Shown here: piece after piece, positions 1 to 13,579 of the stretch | Layout of the letters: each line of letters starts with the position of its first letter | Position numbering within the stretch: the stretch's first letter is position 1 | Assembly: GCA_030674185.1 (NCBI GenBank) | Contig: CM060314.1 | Span: 20,666,087-20,730,086, forward strand | From: Monoplex corrugatus | Lineage: Eukaryota > Mollusca > Gastropoda > Littorinimorpha > Ranellidae | Direction of reading: 5' to 3' | DNA: 64,000 bases | Notes under the pieces: generated by a model | Told to the model about the DNA's origin: nothing | What the model saw: the letters and a program-made list of their open reading frames with translations, nothing else | Database searches by the model: none | Translations under genes and position numbers: made by a program

Positions 1-174
1 CCACCTTTGGTGGGCATGCATATGGGGTGTTTTCATGTTGTTATAACTAATATAAGCCACTGGACATGATGCAAAGAAAATTTAAATTGTGTACTCGATG
101 TTCTGCAAGCATATATATACACATGAAGATGGTTTAGGTACTAGTATCGATCTAGGAGATCAGAAAATTCTCCA

Positions 175-275
175 ACCTTTGCCCTGTCGCAGGAGGTAAA
201 CTGGCAGGATTGAACCCCAGACCCTCCAAACGGAAGTCCAACATTTTACCCTTTGATTAGTGCGCATCCACTGGG
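175..275 (-). mobile_element. tRNA-SINE-like fragment
   Basis: On the minus strand, gggttcaatcctgcc is a B-box-like motif. Related sequence in direct orientation is near 37940-38080. Fragmentary, family not assigned. Confidence 0.35.
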
Positions 276-567
276 CAGCTGCTGTTCACAATATGTTTCA
301 ATGTCATTGCAGGCATTCATAGTAAAGCAATCCAGCAGGATTTAAGGACTTCATGGTCACTTTCAAAAAAAGGGGTGGGAGTGGGGTACGGGTGTCACAA
401 TCATAAGTGTATGGATCTGATTAAAGACTGATTGAAGAAAAAAAAATGACAGAAGGGTGACCCATCCACCCACCAAAGAGAAAAAAAGTGAAGACAAAAT
501 GTCAGCAGACCATGTGTCCCACATAATGCGACTACTCTTTAATAGAAAAGGCCTGACAATCATTCAG

Positions 568-648
568 ATTGTGTGTGTGCGCGTATGTGTGTGTGTGTGT
601 GTGGACATGGGCATGTGTGTGTGTGTGCGTGTGTGTATGTGTGTATGT

Positions 649-714
<66 letters not shown>

Positions 715-836
715 CGCATGTGTATGTGTGTGTGTATGCATGTGAGAGTGTGACTGTGTGTGAGTGTGAGTGTATGTGTGTGCATGTGCGTGGTGTGTGT
801 GTGTTTGTTTGTTTATGTTTGTATGCGTGTGCCTCT

Positions 837-925
<89 letters not shown>

Positions 926-932
926 CGTTTCT
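568..932 (+). repeat. (TG)n microsatellite block
   Basis: Two long TG tracts (about 655-712 and 840-924) joined by degenerate TG-rich sequence. The open frames here are repeat artefacts. No gene was seen between 1 and 3187 other than repeats. Confidence 0.95.
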
Positions 933-1315
933 TTTTTTGTGCATGTGTGTGTGCCTGTCTGTCTGTGTGTCTGGTATATATATTATATACATGTTGAGGG
1001 GAGGTGGCTTCACTCAAACAAAGGCTGACTGGAAGCGGTCATGAACGCTAAAAGTACTGTAAAAGCAATAACAAAAGCAATAGTGGTACTTAGTGTCACA
1101 GTGGGATAAGAGTCTCAAGTCCTTGCCACAATACACACTGCTACAATGCTTCCCTACTCACGGAAATGACTGCTTGTGACAGTCGGTAAAGAAAAAAAAA
1201 AGATCCTTCATACACACTTTATGCATGAATGCACTGTGTGCTTGGCTGCTTACACAATCACGCATACAGGGTAGGTTTCTATAGCATGTGCATGCACATG
1301 TATGTACATGAACAC

Positions 1316-1317
<2 letters not shown>

Positions 1318-1386
<69 letters not shown>

Positions 1387-1467
1387 TTATACAATTCATA
1401 CACACAACATAGCCACACACGCACGCACGCGCACACACACACACACACACACACGCACGCACACACA

Positions 1468-1522
<55 letters not shown>
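1318..1522 (+). repeat. (CA)n microsatellite block
   Basis: CA tracts with CACG interruptions. A T/G-rich tttg tract follows at 1685-1790. Confidence 0.95.
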
Positions 1523-1523
<1 letters not shown>

Positions 1524-2524
1524 GACTTGAGATCAGCACATACAAGTTATACACAGGTACACTTATGCCATGATCATTTTGGATCTTATCCATCACAAGG
1601 CATCTGCGGTGTCAGTGTATGTGGACTTTTTTTCCGAGCGCAGCGATGCTATCTCGGAGTAACTGAAAATTAAAAAAAAGAAACTGTTTTTTGGTTGGTT
1701 GGTTGTTTTGTTTTTTGTTTTGTTTTGTTTAGTTTTGTCTTGTTTTGTTTGGTTGTTGTTGTTTTTGCTTTGTTTTGTTTTGTTTTGTATTTTTATCATT
1801 CCTTTTTTCTCGCAGATTAGTTGAGAGTGTAGGACAGTGGTCTTTCGATATTTTGGAAGGTCTGCATTCAGATCTAGTTGAATAATGCCTGGCGTGTGAA
1901 GGGTGGGATTTTTTTTCCCCAGATCAACATGTGTGCAGACCTGTTAGAGCCTGAACCATTTCAGTGTATGTACATATATAATTATACGAACCCAGAACAT
2001 CAAATATGCATGTTTAAAACACCCCATTAGCCATTTCAGTGCCTGGTGGCTAATGGAAACATAAAAGAATAATAAAAAGAAGAAAAATACACAACACCAT
2101 AAACGGAGGTGCCTTACCCTCCAACTCCCTCATCCTAGCCACAACTTCCACCAGTTTTCCAACAAGCTGGATAAAGATGGTGATTAGGGACAGGGAGTCA
2201 AAAAGTTTATGGCAGAGTGAAACTGTCCATATGCGTAAATTTTGAATGTACACAGGACCTGCAGCAAATGAAAACAACAACAACAAAAGCAAAAACAAAA
2301 CCCCAAATAACTCACACCAGCTCGCTCGCTCTCTCTCCTTCTGCCCCTCCCTATATTACCCCTACACTCCCCCCTTACACACACACACACTCCCCTCTCA
2401 TAATTCTATAATCTGTGTATGTCTGTACTACGTGATCTAGACTGTGGAATTAGGTTAATTTTGTGTGACTGATCTATTCTGCACGTTTGACTCCTGTCTT
2501 GTGAAAAAGTGGTGTGTGGGGTTG

Positions 2525-2540
2525 TGTTGTGTGTGTGTGT

Positions 2541-2573
<33 letters not shown>

Positions 2574-2954
2574 ATGCGCGCGCGCGGGCGCACGTGCGCG
2601 ATACTTTTTGTGTGCCTGCGTGCATAGCATTACTGTGAATACTGCTTATAAACTGTTCAGTCACAGAGAGACAGACAGGCTGATGCACAGACCGACAGAC
2701 TCAAAACAAAATCATCCTGAACGCCATATGTATCTCTGTGTACGCACCATTTACCTCAACTCTTCAGTTTTAATCTAATCCCAAAAGTGCGGGCATGGCA
2801 AACTGCCATCTCTCTACACCCAATGCTAGCGGACGGACTGAAAAACCCTGCCCCGTTAACCTTGCCCCCTCTCCCGCACCCCTAGCCCTCTTTTCTATGT
2901 GCAAGTTTCGATTTTCTGAGCCGTGTAGCCCATGGCCCATAGACGGCACTCTAA

Positions 2955-2995
<41 letters not shown>
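2525..2995 (+). repeat. short (TG)n tract and (AG)n tract
   Basis: TG at 2528-2572 running into CG-rich bases, and (AG)n at 2958-2992. Nothing else recognised between them. Confidence 0.85.
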
Positions 2996-2996
<1 letters not shown>

Positions 2997-3187
2997 GAGG
3001 ACTCAACGCTGGCCCAATCGAGATCTAAAAGACATGAAAGCACTTGCGTTTTGCACATGTTCCTCAGGATGGCAGGCTAATAGTTTACTACTTTAAATCA
3101 GACGTTTACATAATTGATTGAATTGTCCAATCAAGTTTTTTTTCTTTATTTGTTTTTGTTTTTGTTTTTCTTTTTTTTTCCCCTCAC

Positions 3188-3400
3188 CTGATATCCTCGA
3201 GAATGTCGCACTCTTGCTGATGTTTGGCCTGAAGTTTGGCTGTCTGCTCGGCGTGGATGTTCTTCAGAGCGACCGCAGGCTTCACCTTTGACAGAACGAT
3301 TTTTACCGACGATCAGAAAGCACATATCCACCACAAAAGAATCAACAGGTATATCCACGCCACTCCGGCCCATACTTACCTTTCTAGGTGGCGGATTCAT
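3188..3400 (-). CDS. FCHSD / Nervous wreck-like F-BAR protein, 5' end (two exons, partial)
   Basis: Two spliced minus-strand segments encode the amino terminus of an F-BAR and double SH3 protein, a family that bends membranes and links endocytosis to actin at synapses and clathrin pits. Exon 1 (3400-3380) gives MNPPPRK and ends at a gtaagt donor. Exon 2 (3285-3188) follows an aaag acceptor and gives VKPAVALKNIHAEQ followed by LQAKHQQECDILEDIR, ending in phase 2 at a gtgagg donor. The MxPPPRKVK start, the LKNIxxEQ motif and the LQAKHQxECDxLED motif match the start of vertebrate FCHSD2 as I remember it. The intron is only 94 bp. The F-BAR helices and SH3 domains are not in the 3.2 kb to the left, so the gene must continue beyond the window edge. 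FCHSD1 versus FCHSD2 versus Nervous wreck cannot be decided from about 40 residues. Confidence 0.8.
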
Positions 3401-3840
3401 GTTGTTTATCCACTCATTTCGCAACAAAACAATCACACCACTCTCTCAGTCACACACACAGCAGCGCGATCGACCATTCCTCGGGAAACCTCAGCGCTTC
3501 TGTTTACCTCCCGCCACTAAGGGAATCCCCACATCATGGGAAGCAACTCTTACGACAAATTGCAGACGACGGTTTTCACACGGTATGGATGAAGTCGCAC
3601 AACGGGGAGCCTGTTATATCATACACAAGAAGTAGTAGAAAAAAGGCTGAGCAGGAGAAACTTCTGAAAAGTAATTGGGGTCAGGGGATTTACACTTGGT
3701 TGAATCTCATGATTAATTAGAACCACTGATAGAAAATGGGGAGTGGGGTGGTGTATATGACGATGTTTCACACACATACACACACACAGACACACGCACA
3801 CACACACATGTTCCAGCTGTATTAACTTGGAAAGAACAAG
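3401..3840 (-). promoter_or_regulatory. probable 5' flank of the FCHSD-like gene
   Basis: This stretch lies directly upstream of the FCHSD-like start codon on the minus strand. It is richer in CpG than its surroundings around 3460-3560, as expected of a housekeeping promoter. No TATA box or transcription start can be placed with confidence. A short CA-rich tract lies at 3770-3810. Confidence 0.3.
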
Positions 3841-5340
3841 TTAGCAGAATATCAAGACGTCATATGCATATAAAAACTAAAGCTAGGGCTCGTGGCATCT
3901 TAGAGTATTTGATGTTAGCTTCTTTGCCTTGTGATAGTATAGTGTTTTAATTTCACATTCGTCATTCATCTTCTGCAGTCTTTCATTCTTTTAATGAGAG
4001 TACCAAGCACGAGCTGTCCTGAAGACTGCATCTTCAGGTCTATTGTTTCACAAATGGCCGGTTTCATATTGCTGTTAACTATTACCCTATCAGACAAAAA
4101 TTACTTGGCAAATAGAAAATGCAAGCAAAACAGTATACATGCCACAAAGGGGTAATTCAAACATTTGTTCATAAACTGATTGGTAATGTAACATAATTGT
4201 GAAGCAAGAGTATTAACAATCTTGCAGTAAGTGTAGGGCTGTTGGGATTGTCCTCTTTTCTTTCCTTGGTGATTTCAATGCAGGGCTTCTTTGCTGACTC
4301 CAAAGGGCATTTTTACTGTATCCAATCCATCAATTTTCTCCTCCTGATTTAAATCTCCAGCATTTCACCGTGGATGCCAGTGGCTCTTCCAGTAAAATCA
4401 GTATCGCTATTTATTTAGAATTTTGTATGCATGTCCATTTTTGCAGATGTAGGCCCCATGTGCCCTTTTTTTGGGGTGGGTGGGTGGTTATGTTCTGAAG
4501 CTGTGAGCTACTTGACATGAATAGGATCAAGCGCTATAGAAATACCCTTTATCATTAAATTCTGTGCAAATAACTCCCCCCAACCCCTCTTCGTCTTTTG
4601 TTTTTGGTAACATCTTTTTTCTATTTACCCCTTTCCATGTTTCTAGGCTAGTCACTTGTATTTCTCCAAGAAATACTTGCTTTTTTGTCTCCATGTCCTA
4701 CATATTGAAATTCGTGTATGCACATTGTGCACCAATATTTTTTTGTTTCAGGTAATCTTTCCTCGGGTATGTTTAAGTACATGGTTAGGATGTTTGGTCT
4801 ATTCTGTACAAGCAATCTGTTACTGCAAAGTCTGCATTCTCAATCTGATGGAATATGCTGCCTTACAAGCACTCATACGTTTTTTGTTTTGTTTTTTCAA
4901 GGGTGTGCATGTTGGTATGTTTGCATTTCTATAAGCTACAGAATGCCAACGCAGCTTAAAAAGATATTTAATGTGTATTTGATGATACATACGTAGCTAG
5001 GGTATCCCAGGCACTAGCATGTTTTCATATCTGTTGATCAGACTGTGGAAAATCTCTGATCTTTTACCCACCATTCTACCAGCCATTCTCTACCTTTTAC
5101 CCACTACATACTACCCAGCCAGTATGTACCTTTTACCCAGCCACGGTCAAGGTCAGACCTTCTGAGTCAAACCACTTGGTTATCGTACCTATCTAATTTG
5201 TGCAGGTTTCTTATGAACGTCTACCTCAACCACACGGCCTTCTGTAAGTTCACTTTCGTTGTCTAATATTGCAGTGTTCCAATTTTTACATGGATGCATG
5301 TTTGTGCATCGTTTTGTCTACATTGTGCAGGTATGTTGCT
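3841..5340. other. no gene recognised
   Basis: AT-rich intergenic sequence. The only notable motif is a LINE-tail-like caagcgctatagaaatac at about 4529. Short open frames have no recognisable similarity. Confidence 0.5.
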
Positions 5341-5344
5341 GCAT

Positions 5345-5425
5345 AATCTGCCATCTTCGGTGGGCATGCATGATGGGTGTTTTCACATTTCCATAAGCCA
5401 GTAGATACTGAGCTGACTTACAGGA
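5345..5425 (+). repeat. dispersed repeat R4 copies (also 1-75, 43185-43224 with 44242-44275, 53150-53225)
   Basis: Shared core ggtgggcatgcatg, ggtgttttca and ttccataagccactggac. The 43185 copy is interrupted by piggyBac-like element 3, and the others give the empty site. Unclassified. Confidence 0.6.
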
Positions 5426-5439
5426 TCTTATTTTCGTTT

Positions 5440-5560
5440 AAAGCCCAGCCATCTGTGTAGAGCCATACCAATGCTATAACCGTTTCAAAACATACACTAC
5501 TTCAAAGGTAAAAAGAAAAAGTAAATTAAGTACACATATCAATTCATTCGTGCCAGTATC
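5440..5560 (-). repeat. dispersed repeat R1, 3' end
   Basis: ttaaagcccagccatctgtgtagagccat is the reverse of the R1 3' end found near 33110 and 46680, followed by atacactactt and cacatatcaattcattc. Unclassified high-copy repeat with a (AAC)n/(AAT)n-like tail. Confidence 0.6.
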
Positions 5561-5879
5561 TTTAATGCATGTACTTTGTATTCTGATGTGTTGCCTTATG
5601 AAAGGAAGGGAGAGGGAAGAAACATCACATAAAAACCAAAAACTATCATTCCACAAAAAGCAAACTCAAATGTATTTTTCACAAATTTATTCAACTCCAT
5701 TTCATTTACATGAAAGCATGTCAACGTTCGTTACCATATACACCATTTTTTACCATTCATCCTTACATGAAGACGTTTCAAGTCTCACATGTCTATGTAC
5801 AAATTTGGCTATAACAGAAGAGAAAAACTTGTTCAGGCAACCATTTCACTTTACTCAGAAAAATGAGCCTGGACTTTGT

Positions 5880-6110
5880 AAATAGAGTTCAAAGTTTGCT
5901 TCAGAGGGATTCATCACACACAGAGGAATTCATCACAATCAGACAATTCCATACGTATTCCACCCAAATATGCCAGCCATTATCTAGTGCATTCTTTGAG
6001 CCTGTGAGAATACATACATGCTGGCAAGGTCTTGAAACGGGGAAAGATTGGGAAAACATGAATCACGAAACATTTAAATCGATACAACCAGAATGATTGA
6101 AACATTAAGA
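5880..6110 (+). repeat. dispersed repeat R3, copy 1
   Basis: gacaattccatacgtattcc, acccaaatatgccagccatt and ggcaaggtcttgaaac recur near 10465-10565 and 47215-47310. Unclassified, non-coding. Confidence 0.55.
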
Positions 6111-6434
6111 CAGGCAGTGAACAGGCTAGTTTTTGTTATGGACAAGGATTGAAGTCAAGCATACCTGAAAGTGGCGAATATTTTACATGGTATTCGTTAA
6201 TGGTTAGAATCTACAGGCATTCCACGATTAAGCTTAACATCATGTCGTGAGTTTTCCAATCCAGTCACCCAGCTTTACCGAATTCTGGTGAACAGTGACC
6301 ATGCAGTTCCTGTTGCAAAACTGCATGTCTCTTTGATAGAGCACTCAAAAGTTACAGCCCTTGCATAACAAACTTGCACTTGGGAGAATAACAAGTCTTC
6401 AGGGAATTAGAAACTTTCTTCATAACGGAAGGAG

Positions 6435-6760
6435 TAGTTTATGTGGCTGGCTTTCCCACGTGGGGATGCCGAGTGCTCTTTCAGTATAAATAGTATCCCC
6501 ACCTTCTGGAAATTCTGTGCTAGATATTTCCTCTTTTCTATCACTGTCTGTCTCCCTTGCTTTCTGCCATTTCTTCCTACAATTTTTTGCCTTGCTGGTC
6601 CATTCACCTGCATGTGTTCCATAAAACCCTGCATACTTTCTCTTAAGATTGATAGTTGGGTACATGTATTATGTGCATTTTTGACTTTACAGAAACATAA
6701 TGTGCAGAAGCCATTTAGCTGATACTTTGTGTGTGCAGCCTGCAGTCTACCCAGTTGAGT
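6435..6760 (+). repeat. dispersed repeat R1, 5' part
   Basis: tggggatgccgagtgctctt, tcagtataaatagtatcccc and accttctggaaattctgtgc match 40785-40860 and 32700-32765. A TATAAATAG motif recurs in most copies. Confidence 0.65.
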
Positions 6761-6929
6761 GCCCTTTCTGTGTAGTTTGAGGAACATAGAAAAGCCAGAG
6801 AACCAAATGATTTCCAACTAAAAAGACTGAAACCAGTGTTCAGTGATATCGGTTCTCTTCCCAATCATCTGAAGAGTTCAGGGATATCAAGAACATTACT
6901 GGGACATGTTTATACAAAATTCTGCAGTT

Positions 6930-7060
6930 GGAGAGAAGGTAAAGCAGTGAAGGAGTGGACAAAGCACACATGATGCTGGCACTGAGAGAATTTGAGACCT
7001 CCTCAATCTCATTCCCCTAATGACCTAAAGGTGATGGATAACCTTTACCTATTAATGGAA
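6930..7060 (+). mobile_element. SINE family 2, 3' fragment
   Basis: gagaaggtaaagcagtgaag, atgatgctggcact and gacctcctcaatctcattcc match the 3' half of family 2. Lies just beyond the RFC3 stop codon. Confidence 0.5.
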
Positions 7061-7128
7061 TATTAGTGGAGGTATCTATTTCAGATTTGCACTGATCATC
7101 ACTAGGAGGAACTATTGCTTGGAGCAGA

Positions 7129-7317
7129 TCAGAAGAGGTCAGCAATGCCCTCCTCCAGGAATCGCTTATAGATGGCCATGAATCTGGCCACAAAGGCCTC
7201 TAGATGGTAAATGGCCTTCTGGCCACTCTGCAGACGATGTTCAAAGTGGGCTGCACTCTGCACCACCTCGGTCTTCAGCTCACCATCACAGTTCGACAGC
7301 AACTCCTGCAATAGACC
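7129..7317 (-). CDS. RFC3: RFC3 exon 8 and stop
   Basis: Acceptor gtgtgcag. Encodes [20 protein letters not shown], then [16 protein letters not shown], and ends EEGIADLF before a TGA. No AATAAA is visible in the next 100 bases on the minus strand, so the 3' end of the mRNA is not placed. Confidence 0.95.
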   Translation of the reverse strand, partial: GLLQELLSNCDGELKTEVVQSAAHFEHRLQSGQKAIYHLEAFVARFMAIYKRFLEEGIADLF

Positions 7318-10300
7318 CTGCACACATTGCACAATCAACAGTATGGTTACAACAGCAATGAAATAATCCACAGAATTCAGAAAACCTCTAGAAACTATCC
7401 CTTAAGACTGTACAGAGTTAAAAGAATATTACATAAAAATAATTACATAACCCTTTGACTCCCACACCCTCTCCACCACCATCCTACACTGTCAAGGTTG
7501 CTAGCAAAGGAAAAACAACCTTTTGATTCCCTCACCCTGCATAAAGCTGGTGGCCAGGGTGAGGGAATCAAAGGGTTAAGTGTTTGCAGTTGACAGATAG
7601 GGTGCAGGAGTCAAAGGGTTACATAATGTGTCGCACACATACAGGCACACACACTCCACAACAAGCAACCTTACTTACTGTCTAATATGCCATTGGCATA
7701 TACAGCAGCCTTTAAGTTTCTCCACTTCAGTCTGTTTTGGGATTGCTTTTATATAATACTCTTGTATAACACCCCAAATATGTTCTGGGGTCTTGAGGTC
7801 TCCTTCAACTGTCCGTAGCCAGGTGTTCTTAGGTCTTCCTCTCTTACATATTGCTTCTGGTGTCCAATGAAGGGCAGTCAGGGTAATGTTATCCCATTCT
7901 CTTCAGATGATGTGTCCAATTCATTTCCATCTGTTTTTCATGATAATGCCCATATTCTCTTGACCACATTGGGCAAGTAATTCTTGGTTGAAGATGGTGC
8001 TGGGTCCGAAGATACGAATGATTTTTACAAGGTTCTTTATGTGGAAGGTTGTCAGTTTGGTACTGTCACTTTCTGTTTCTGTCATCCACCATCATCCTGA
8101 GCCATAACTGGATACAAAAGGCACAGATCTGGTACAGTCTCAGCTCAGTGCTAGTGGAGTACTTGGGGGACCTCCACACATTATTCAGCATTCTGATGGT
8201 GCTTCTGACTTTGCTGAGATGCTTCTTGATGTCACTGCCCATTCCTCAGGCGTTTCTGACAGTGCTGCCCAGGTGGGTGAACTCTTCAGCTGGATTGTGA
8301 GGGGTTGTGAATCGCCGTATTTTCTTCTGGTTGATCTTCAGGCCTACATGTTGTGCAATATTGTTAAATGTGATGTTTTCTCCTGCATTGACGGTGTGGG
8401 AGCAGTCCCAGGTCATCTGCAAAGTCAACATATATTAGACACGTAACCTATGCTACAAAAAAAGTTTCACAGAACAATCACTGTTCTTTTTTCCCCCCTT
8501 GATGACTACATGATTTTGTAACTGAAACAGATGTTTTTAACTGCATTCTGATAACAGAGAGAGAAGAGATACTACATTTTGTTAAGGGAACAGAGTTCTA
8601 GATGACTGCAGTTTTGGTCATACATTTTTTCCTATTAAGGTAATGTGAGGAGCAGATCAGTCTAACAATACAGACGGTGTAAATGTGGACATCAGATAAT
8701 CATATATTACTGTACACGATTGGAAGGTAATGTGAATGAGCAGATCAGTCTAACAATACAGACGGGTGTAAATGTGGACATCAGATAATCATTATTACTG
8801 AACTAGATTGAAGGTAAATGTGAGGAGGCAGATCAGTCTAACAATACAGATGGGTGTAAATGTGGACATCAAATAATCATTATCACTGTTTGATCACCAC
8901 ATCCCACTTCATTAACAGAGAGAAGAAACATCATTAACACGCAGTGAATGTGGTGTCGCTCTCATAAATATTAAGAAGGCATTTTCTTTCACTTTTGTTA
9001 TTAATGCTGTCATTTTGCAGCAAACTCACCTTGCCTGTGATCTTTTAGACTTGCATAAACCATCAGACCTTGTAGCTCTTTTTAAAATCATTCCAACCTT
9101 TGCTTTTTGGGCCTTTTATTTCCACACAAAGATTTTCCAAAGAAACATGTCCAAGAGGAAAGCGAACAAATCACCACACCTGTTAACTGCAAAACAACCC
9201 TGCCATTCCAGTGAATCATTGACAACCAACCCAACATGGAAAAAAAAACAGTATGGGGGACAAGTAACTCACAGCATATATCATACGACAGTAGCAACTT
9301 TTTGACCAGAAGGGCCATTGGATGTTTTTTGTTTGACTTTGATTTTCTATGACCAAGTTTCTTCAAACCACCACCTCTCCACCAGTTCTCATTCACTACC
9401 TAAACTGTTTCACGGAAATAATCAGAAGAATTAACTACCAGTCATCTTGGTCGACAGAAATTTCACCAATATAAGTTCGTACAGAAACATCAAGACAGTC
9501 AGACACAAATGAAGTGCAAACACACTGTCCATCATTTCAAATATCCTCAGTCAGTGACTTTCTGTAATTTATCATCCTGACATAAGAAGAATGTAGAGAG
9601 TTCCATGGACAGCAAAGAAAACAAACGGACAGTCTTGATGGAGGCAGACACAAGTAGATCACTCATAAGGAAGATTAGGAAAGGACAGGCAACATGTATA
9701 GGCCATTTTATGAGGAAGGGGGATTTGGAGCACCTGGTCACAATGGGAAAGCTGGAGGGAAAGAGAGCACCAGGTAGACCCAGGAAGAAAATGCTCGACG
9801 GACTTGCAGAGTGGCTGGGACGGAGGTGGGGAGATGCTAGGGCAACGAGAGATAGAGACAGATGGAAAGTCCATGAACGCCAACGCCATCCGGCAGGGCT
9901 CTGATGATGATGATGATGATGACATAAACCAGATACTCTCAAGTGTTCACACATCAACCTAATGCACCCCTCTGTTGTTCAGAAATGAATTATTATAAAT
10001 CCCATATATCTCGTGTCTGTACAAATCCATTATATACAGGTGTATACAGTCAACAGCACAGGTTGTGCTCACTTTCATGATGACATCTGGTGGGATACAG
10101 TGACTCAACAGTTCATACAGCCGCCCCCTTGCCTCCAGCAATCTGAAAACAAAACATTCTTTAAGCAACAAGCATGTGTCAATAACAACAATGTGTCAAC
10201 AATAAACAACATGTATTAACACATCATACAATTACCCTCTGGAGACAAAAGAACTTGTGTCAACAACTTTAAGTAACGACAAGTGTCATTTATCAATATG

Positions 10301-13300
10301 CATCAACAACTCGCATAAACACTTCATACATTTGCCCTCTGGTGACAAAACAGACAATCAACAACACACATGCTTCCATAAGAATACTTGTTGTGTGGCC
10401 TCTAACAGACTGGTGACAAGACACTGGAGCTTGGAGTTTGCTCGGAGGGCTTCATCACACTCAAAACAATTCCACATGCACTCCACACTCATCAGCCAGT
10501 GATCATCTGGCAGACTCCTTGAGCCTCCACAAAACCCCATATGCCGGCAAGGTCTTGAAATGAAGAGCGGGAGACTTACCCAACACTAAGCTGACATCAG
10601 AAGACTAGACTATTACGGTGGGCCAGAGCTTCTGGACAAATTAACAGTTTCAGATCAACCATACCCCAAAAAAAATATTATCTCATGCATCCCACGATGT
10701 AGGCATCTGACGATTTAAACGGTCTAAAGACGTAGTTTCCTGCATTCACAGGGCAAGTCTTTTGGCCATGAACTAAGGTGAGGTAACCCCAAACAACCTA
10801 CAAAAGGGCCTATAGCGCCAAACAAATAGTGGTATTATGCAATTTGATCCAATGCACACATTTATGTCCTACATCTCCACAAAGGTCAGGCTGTGGAAAC
10901 AAGCAGGTAAGTGAACTTGCACTGAGGTAGACAGGCAAAAATGGTAAAAGTGCAAGGTTAAGATAGTCCTTTAACACTAAACTGGGTCGTCCAGAGAGAG
11001 GCAGTAGAGATCTCACTACTCTCACGTCATCCGTTCGAGGGCGAGTCTCACTCCTCTCCCTCACTGCTTTAGTTTCTTTAACCCAAAAAAGATCAGGTAC
11101 CATTTACAGCTGGGCAGAGAGGGCAGGCCACACAGATATAAAGTTCCTTGGGTGTGAACTACACATGTGCAAACCAGTGCAATGAGACAGGAAGGCAGGA
11201 ACTCTATATCTATGCAAACCAAGCCTCTAAAAGCGGTAGACAGACCAACAGAGATAACAGAACAAAAAACAAAAAACCAGAAAAATTCAAACTATAGGCA
11301 CAAAAGAAAAAGAACAACATCCCCCTTGTTAACATCACTGTGGTTGCATAGCTGAAGGCGTATGTTGGCCTACTTTACAACATTAGGGAATCATTATGTC
11401 CAAAACTGAGCTGGGAATTTCCAACCTGTTATCCCATGCCAGCCATTTTCATGAATCGTAAACAGGCACTAATCACACATATTCAATGTCTGCAGGGACC
11501 TTCTAACAAACCATGGTACTGTGCAACATAACGCAAATGTCTGTATGGTCAATTATGGCAGAAAAGGATGGCTCTTGTCTTTTGAAGTCTCTTCAAGATG
11601 GAGCAGCACCAAGTCCCGCGCCTCAACCTCCATGGCAGCCAACAGGAACAAGAAAAAAACAGCCACATTCATCACCAAATGTGGACCGACCATGTTAATG
11701 GCAAACCAAAGAATTTCTTCAGAATTTCATCCTCCTCAAGGGTTTGTTCTATGGTGTTTCAGTTGAGCAGTAGAAACTCATCGTTTTCTTTAGCAAACCT
11801 TGCAAGAGCCACAGGTTAAAAAAATAGGTAATGAATTACCTACTGAAAAGTTCTAACTACTAGTACTACGATGTATAGCGAGTACAGACACAGGCAAGGT
11901 ACATACTTTTGAGGAGACTGTTCCATGACAATCATGGTGGCTGTGTCACGTAGAAACACCTCCCAGTCTGGTTCTGACACTTCCTGGTCAGCACTGAATG
12001 GATATCTGACATGGAGAGGAACATGACAATTTTCAGGAGTGACTGAGATGACAATACATAAGCATAATTGCCAAAGAGGACCGACAGACAGAGGGTGGAC
12101 AGACATGTGGGTGGACATAGGTAGCAACCAAGACAAAGATAACCCCTCTTGACATCTCATTTACTTCATAATGTTATATTTGTATTTTAACATCTTTGTA
12201 ACAAATATTTCATATATGTCTTAACATATCTCTTACAATGATTTCATTTCATACAAGTGTGATCTAATTTCATACAAGCGTGCTATCATCTTACCAAATG
12301 AATCAATTTTATTTCTAGAATGTTTAATCTCTTCAGTGCCAAGCATATTGTTTTGTTTGCGTTTGTTATTTGCCAAGTGATTTTTGTGTGGGTTGGGTAA
12401 TAATTTTTTAAAAATCTAGAATACAAACTGTTGCATAAAAGTATATATATTCATAACTTTTTTGTTTGAAAGGTAAATGAATAGACCATCCAATCATAAT
12501 AGTTTAACCCTTTGACTCCTGCACCCTGTCCCATCAGCATCGTGCATTGTCAACCAAGCTAGCAAAGCAAAAACTTAACCCTTTGACACCCGCATCTTAT
12601 TCACCAGCTTCCTGCAGGAAGCTGGTTGACAGGGTGATGGAGTCAAAGGGTTCAGTTTTTGCAGATGGTGGATAAGGTGTGGGAGTCAAAGGGTTTAAGT
12701 TTACTTGATACTTTGGTTAGTGAAGAACGGCCCAAGAAATTGACAAATAAATTTTATGCAACTTTCTGTTATACAATCTGGATTGGTAATAGGCCAATAC
12801 CAGAGTATCGCAAGAAAACAAAATTAATCGAAATATATCTCCTCAACCTATGTGCATGCAAAAACTGAACAGTAACACACACAAACACACACACACTTTT
12901 CATTCTCACTGCCACACCCACCACTTTCGTTTTTCAGTTCCACAAAGTTATCAGACAGAAACCGTATAGCGAGCACAATTCTTATCCCTACTTGTTGAAC
13001 TGAATTCTCGTGTTGTGTTAGCCATGAACTCCACGCGGGCCACACTGATGTGTTGGCTCACTGCTAATAACTGCCGACGTAAACAACTCTTCCCCTCCTC
13101 CTAACTCTCCCCTCAATGGCAGACTCAGTACACTAGTTGTTGCCCAGTTCAAAGTCTGGGGTCGTCACAGATTACATAAAGCTTGTCCAACATCTGTTGT
13201 GATGAAATTGCAAAAATCTTTGGCAGCACGCTGCCTTTCTCATAGCACTTGGCCCAGTCAAAGCTTTGTTGTCAGCCATTTTGGAAAGCAAGGTCATAGT

Positions 13301-13480
13301 TTCTGAAGGCGGTATTCATAAAAACTGCTGGCCTCATGCTTAACTTATACAGATGGACAAATCTTTCTGAGTCATGCAAGTTGGGATTCCCCAGCTTAAA
13401 AATGGGAGTTAGGAAAATTCCTGATGTGACATGAACATACATATGATACATAGTTTGGCAATTCAGGTTCACATTATGTG

Positions 13481-13579
<99 letters not shown>

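Noticed and set aside
568..1570. Long open frames rich in Val/Cys or Thr/His
   Set aside because: They are readings of (TG)n and (CA)n tracts on both strands. The same applies to those at 14630, 30900, 39070 and 63618.
9605..9904. Arg-rich nuclear protein of 99 aa
   Set aside because: It is the C-terminal end of an RTE-like LINE with an (ATG)n tail, present in two other copies.
11513..11819. Short overlapping plus-strand frames as possible exons
   Set aside because: No recognisable domain, no consistent splice signals, and they lie inside an RFC3 intron on the opposite strand.
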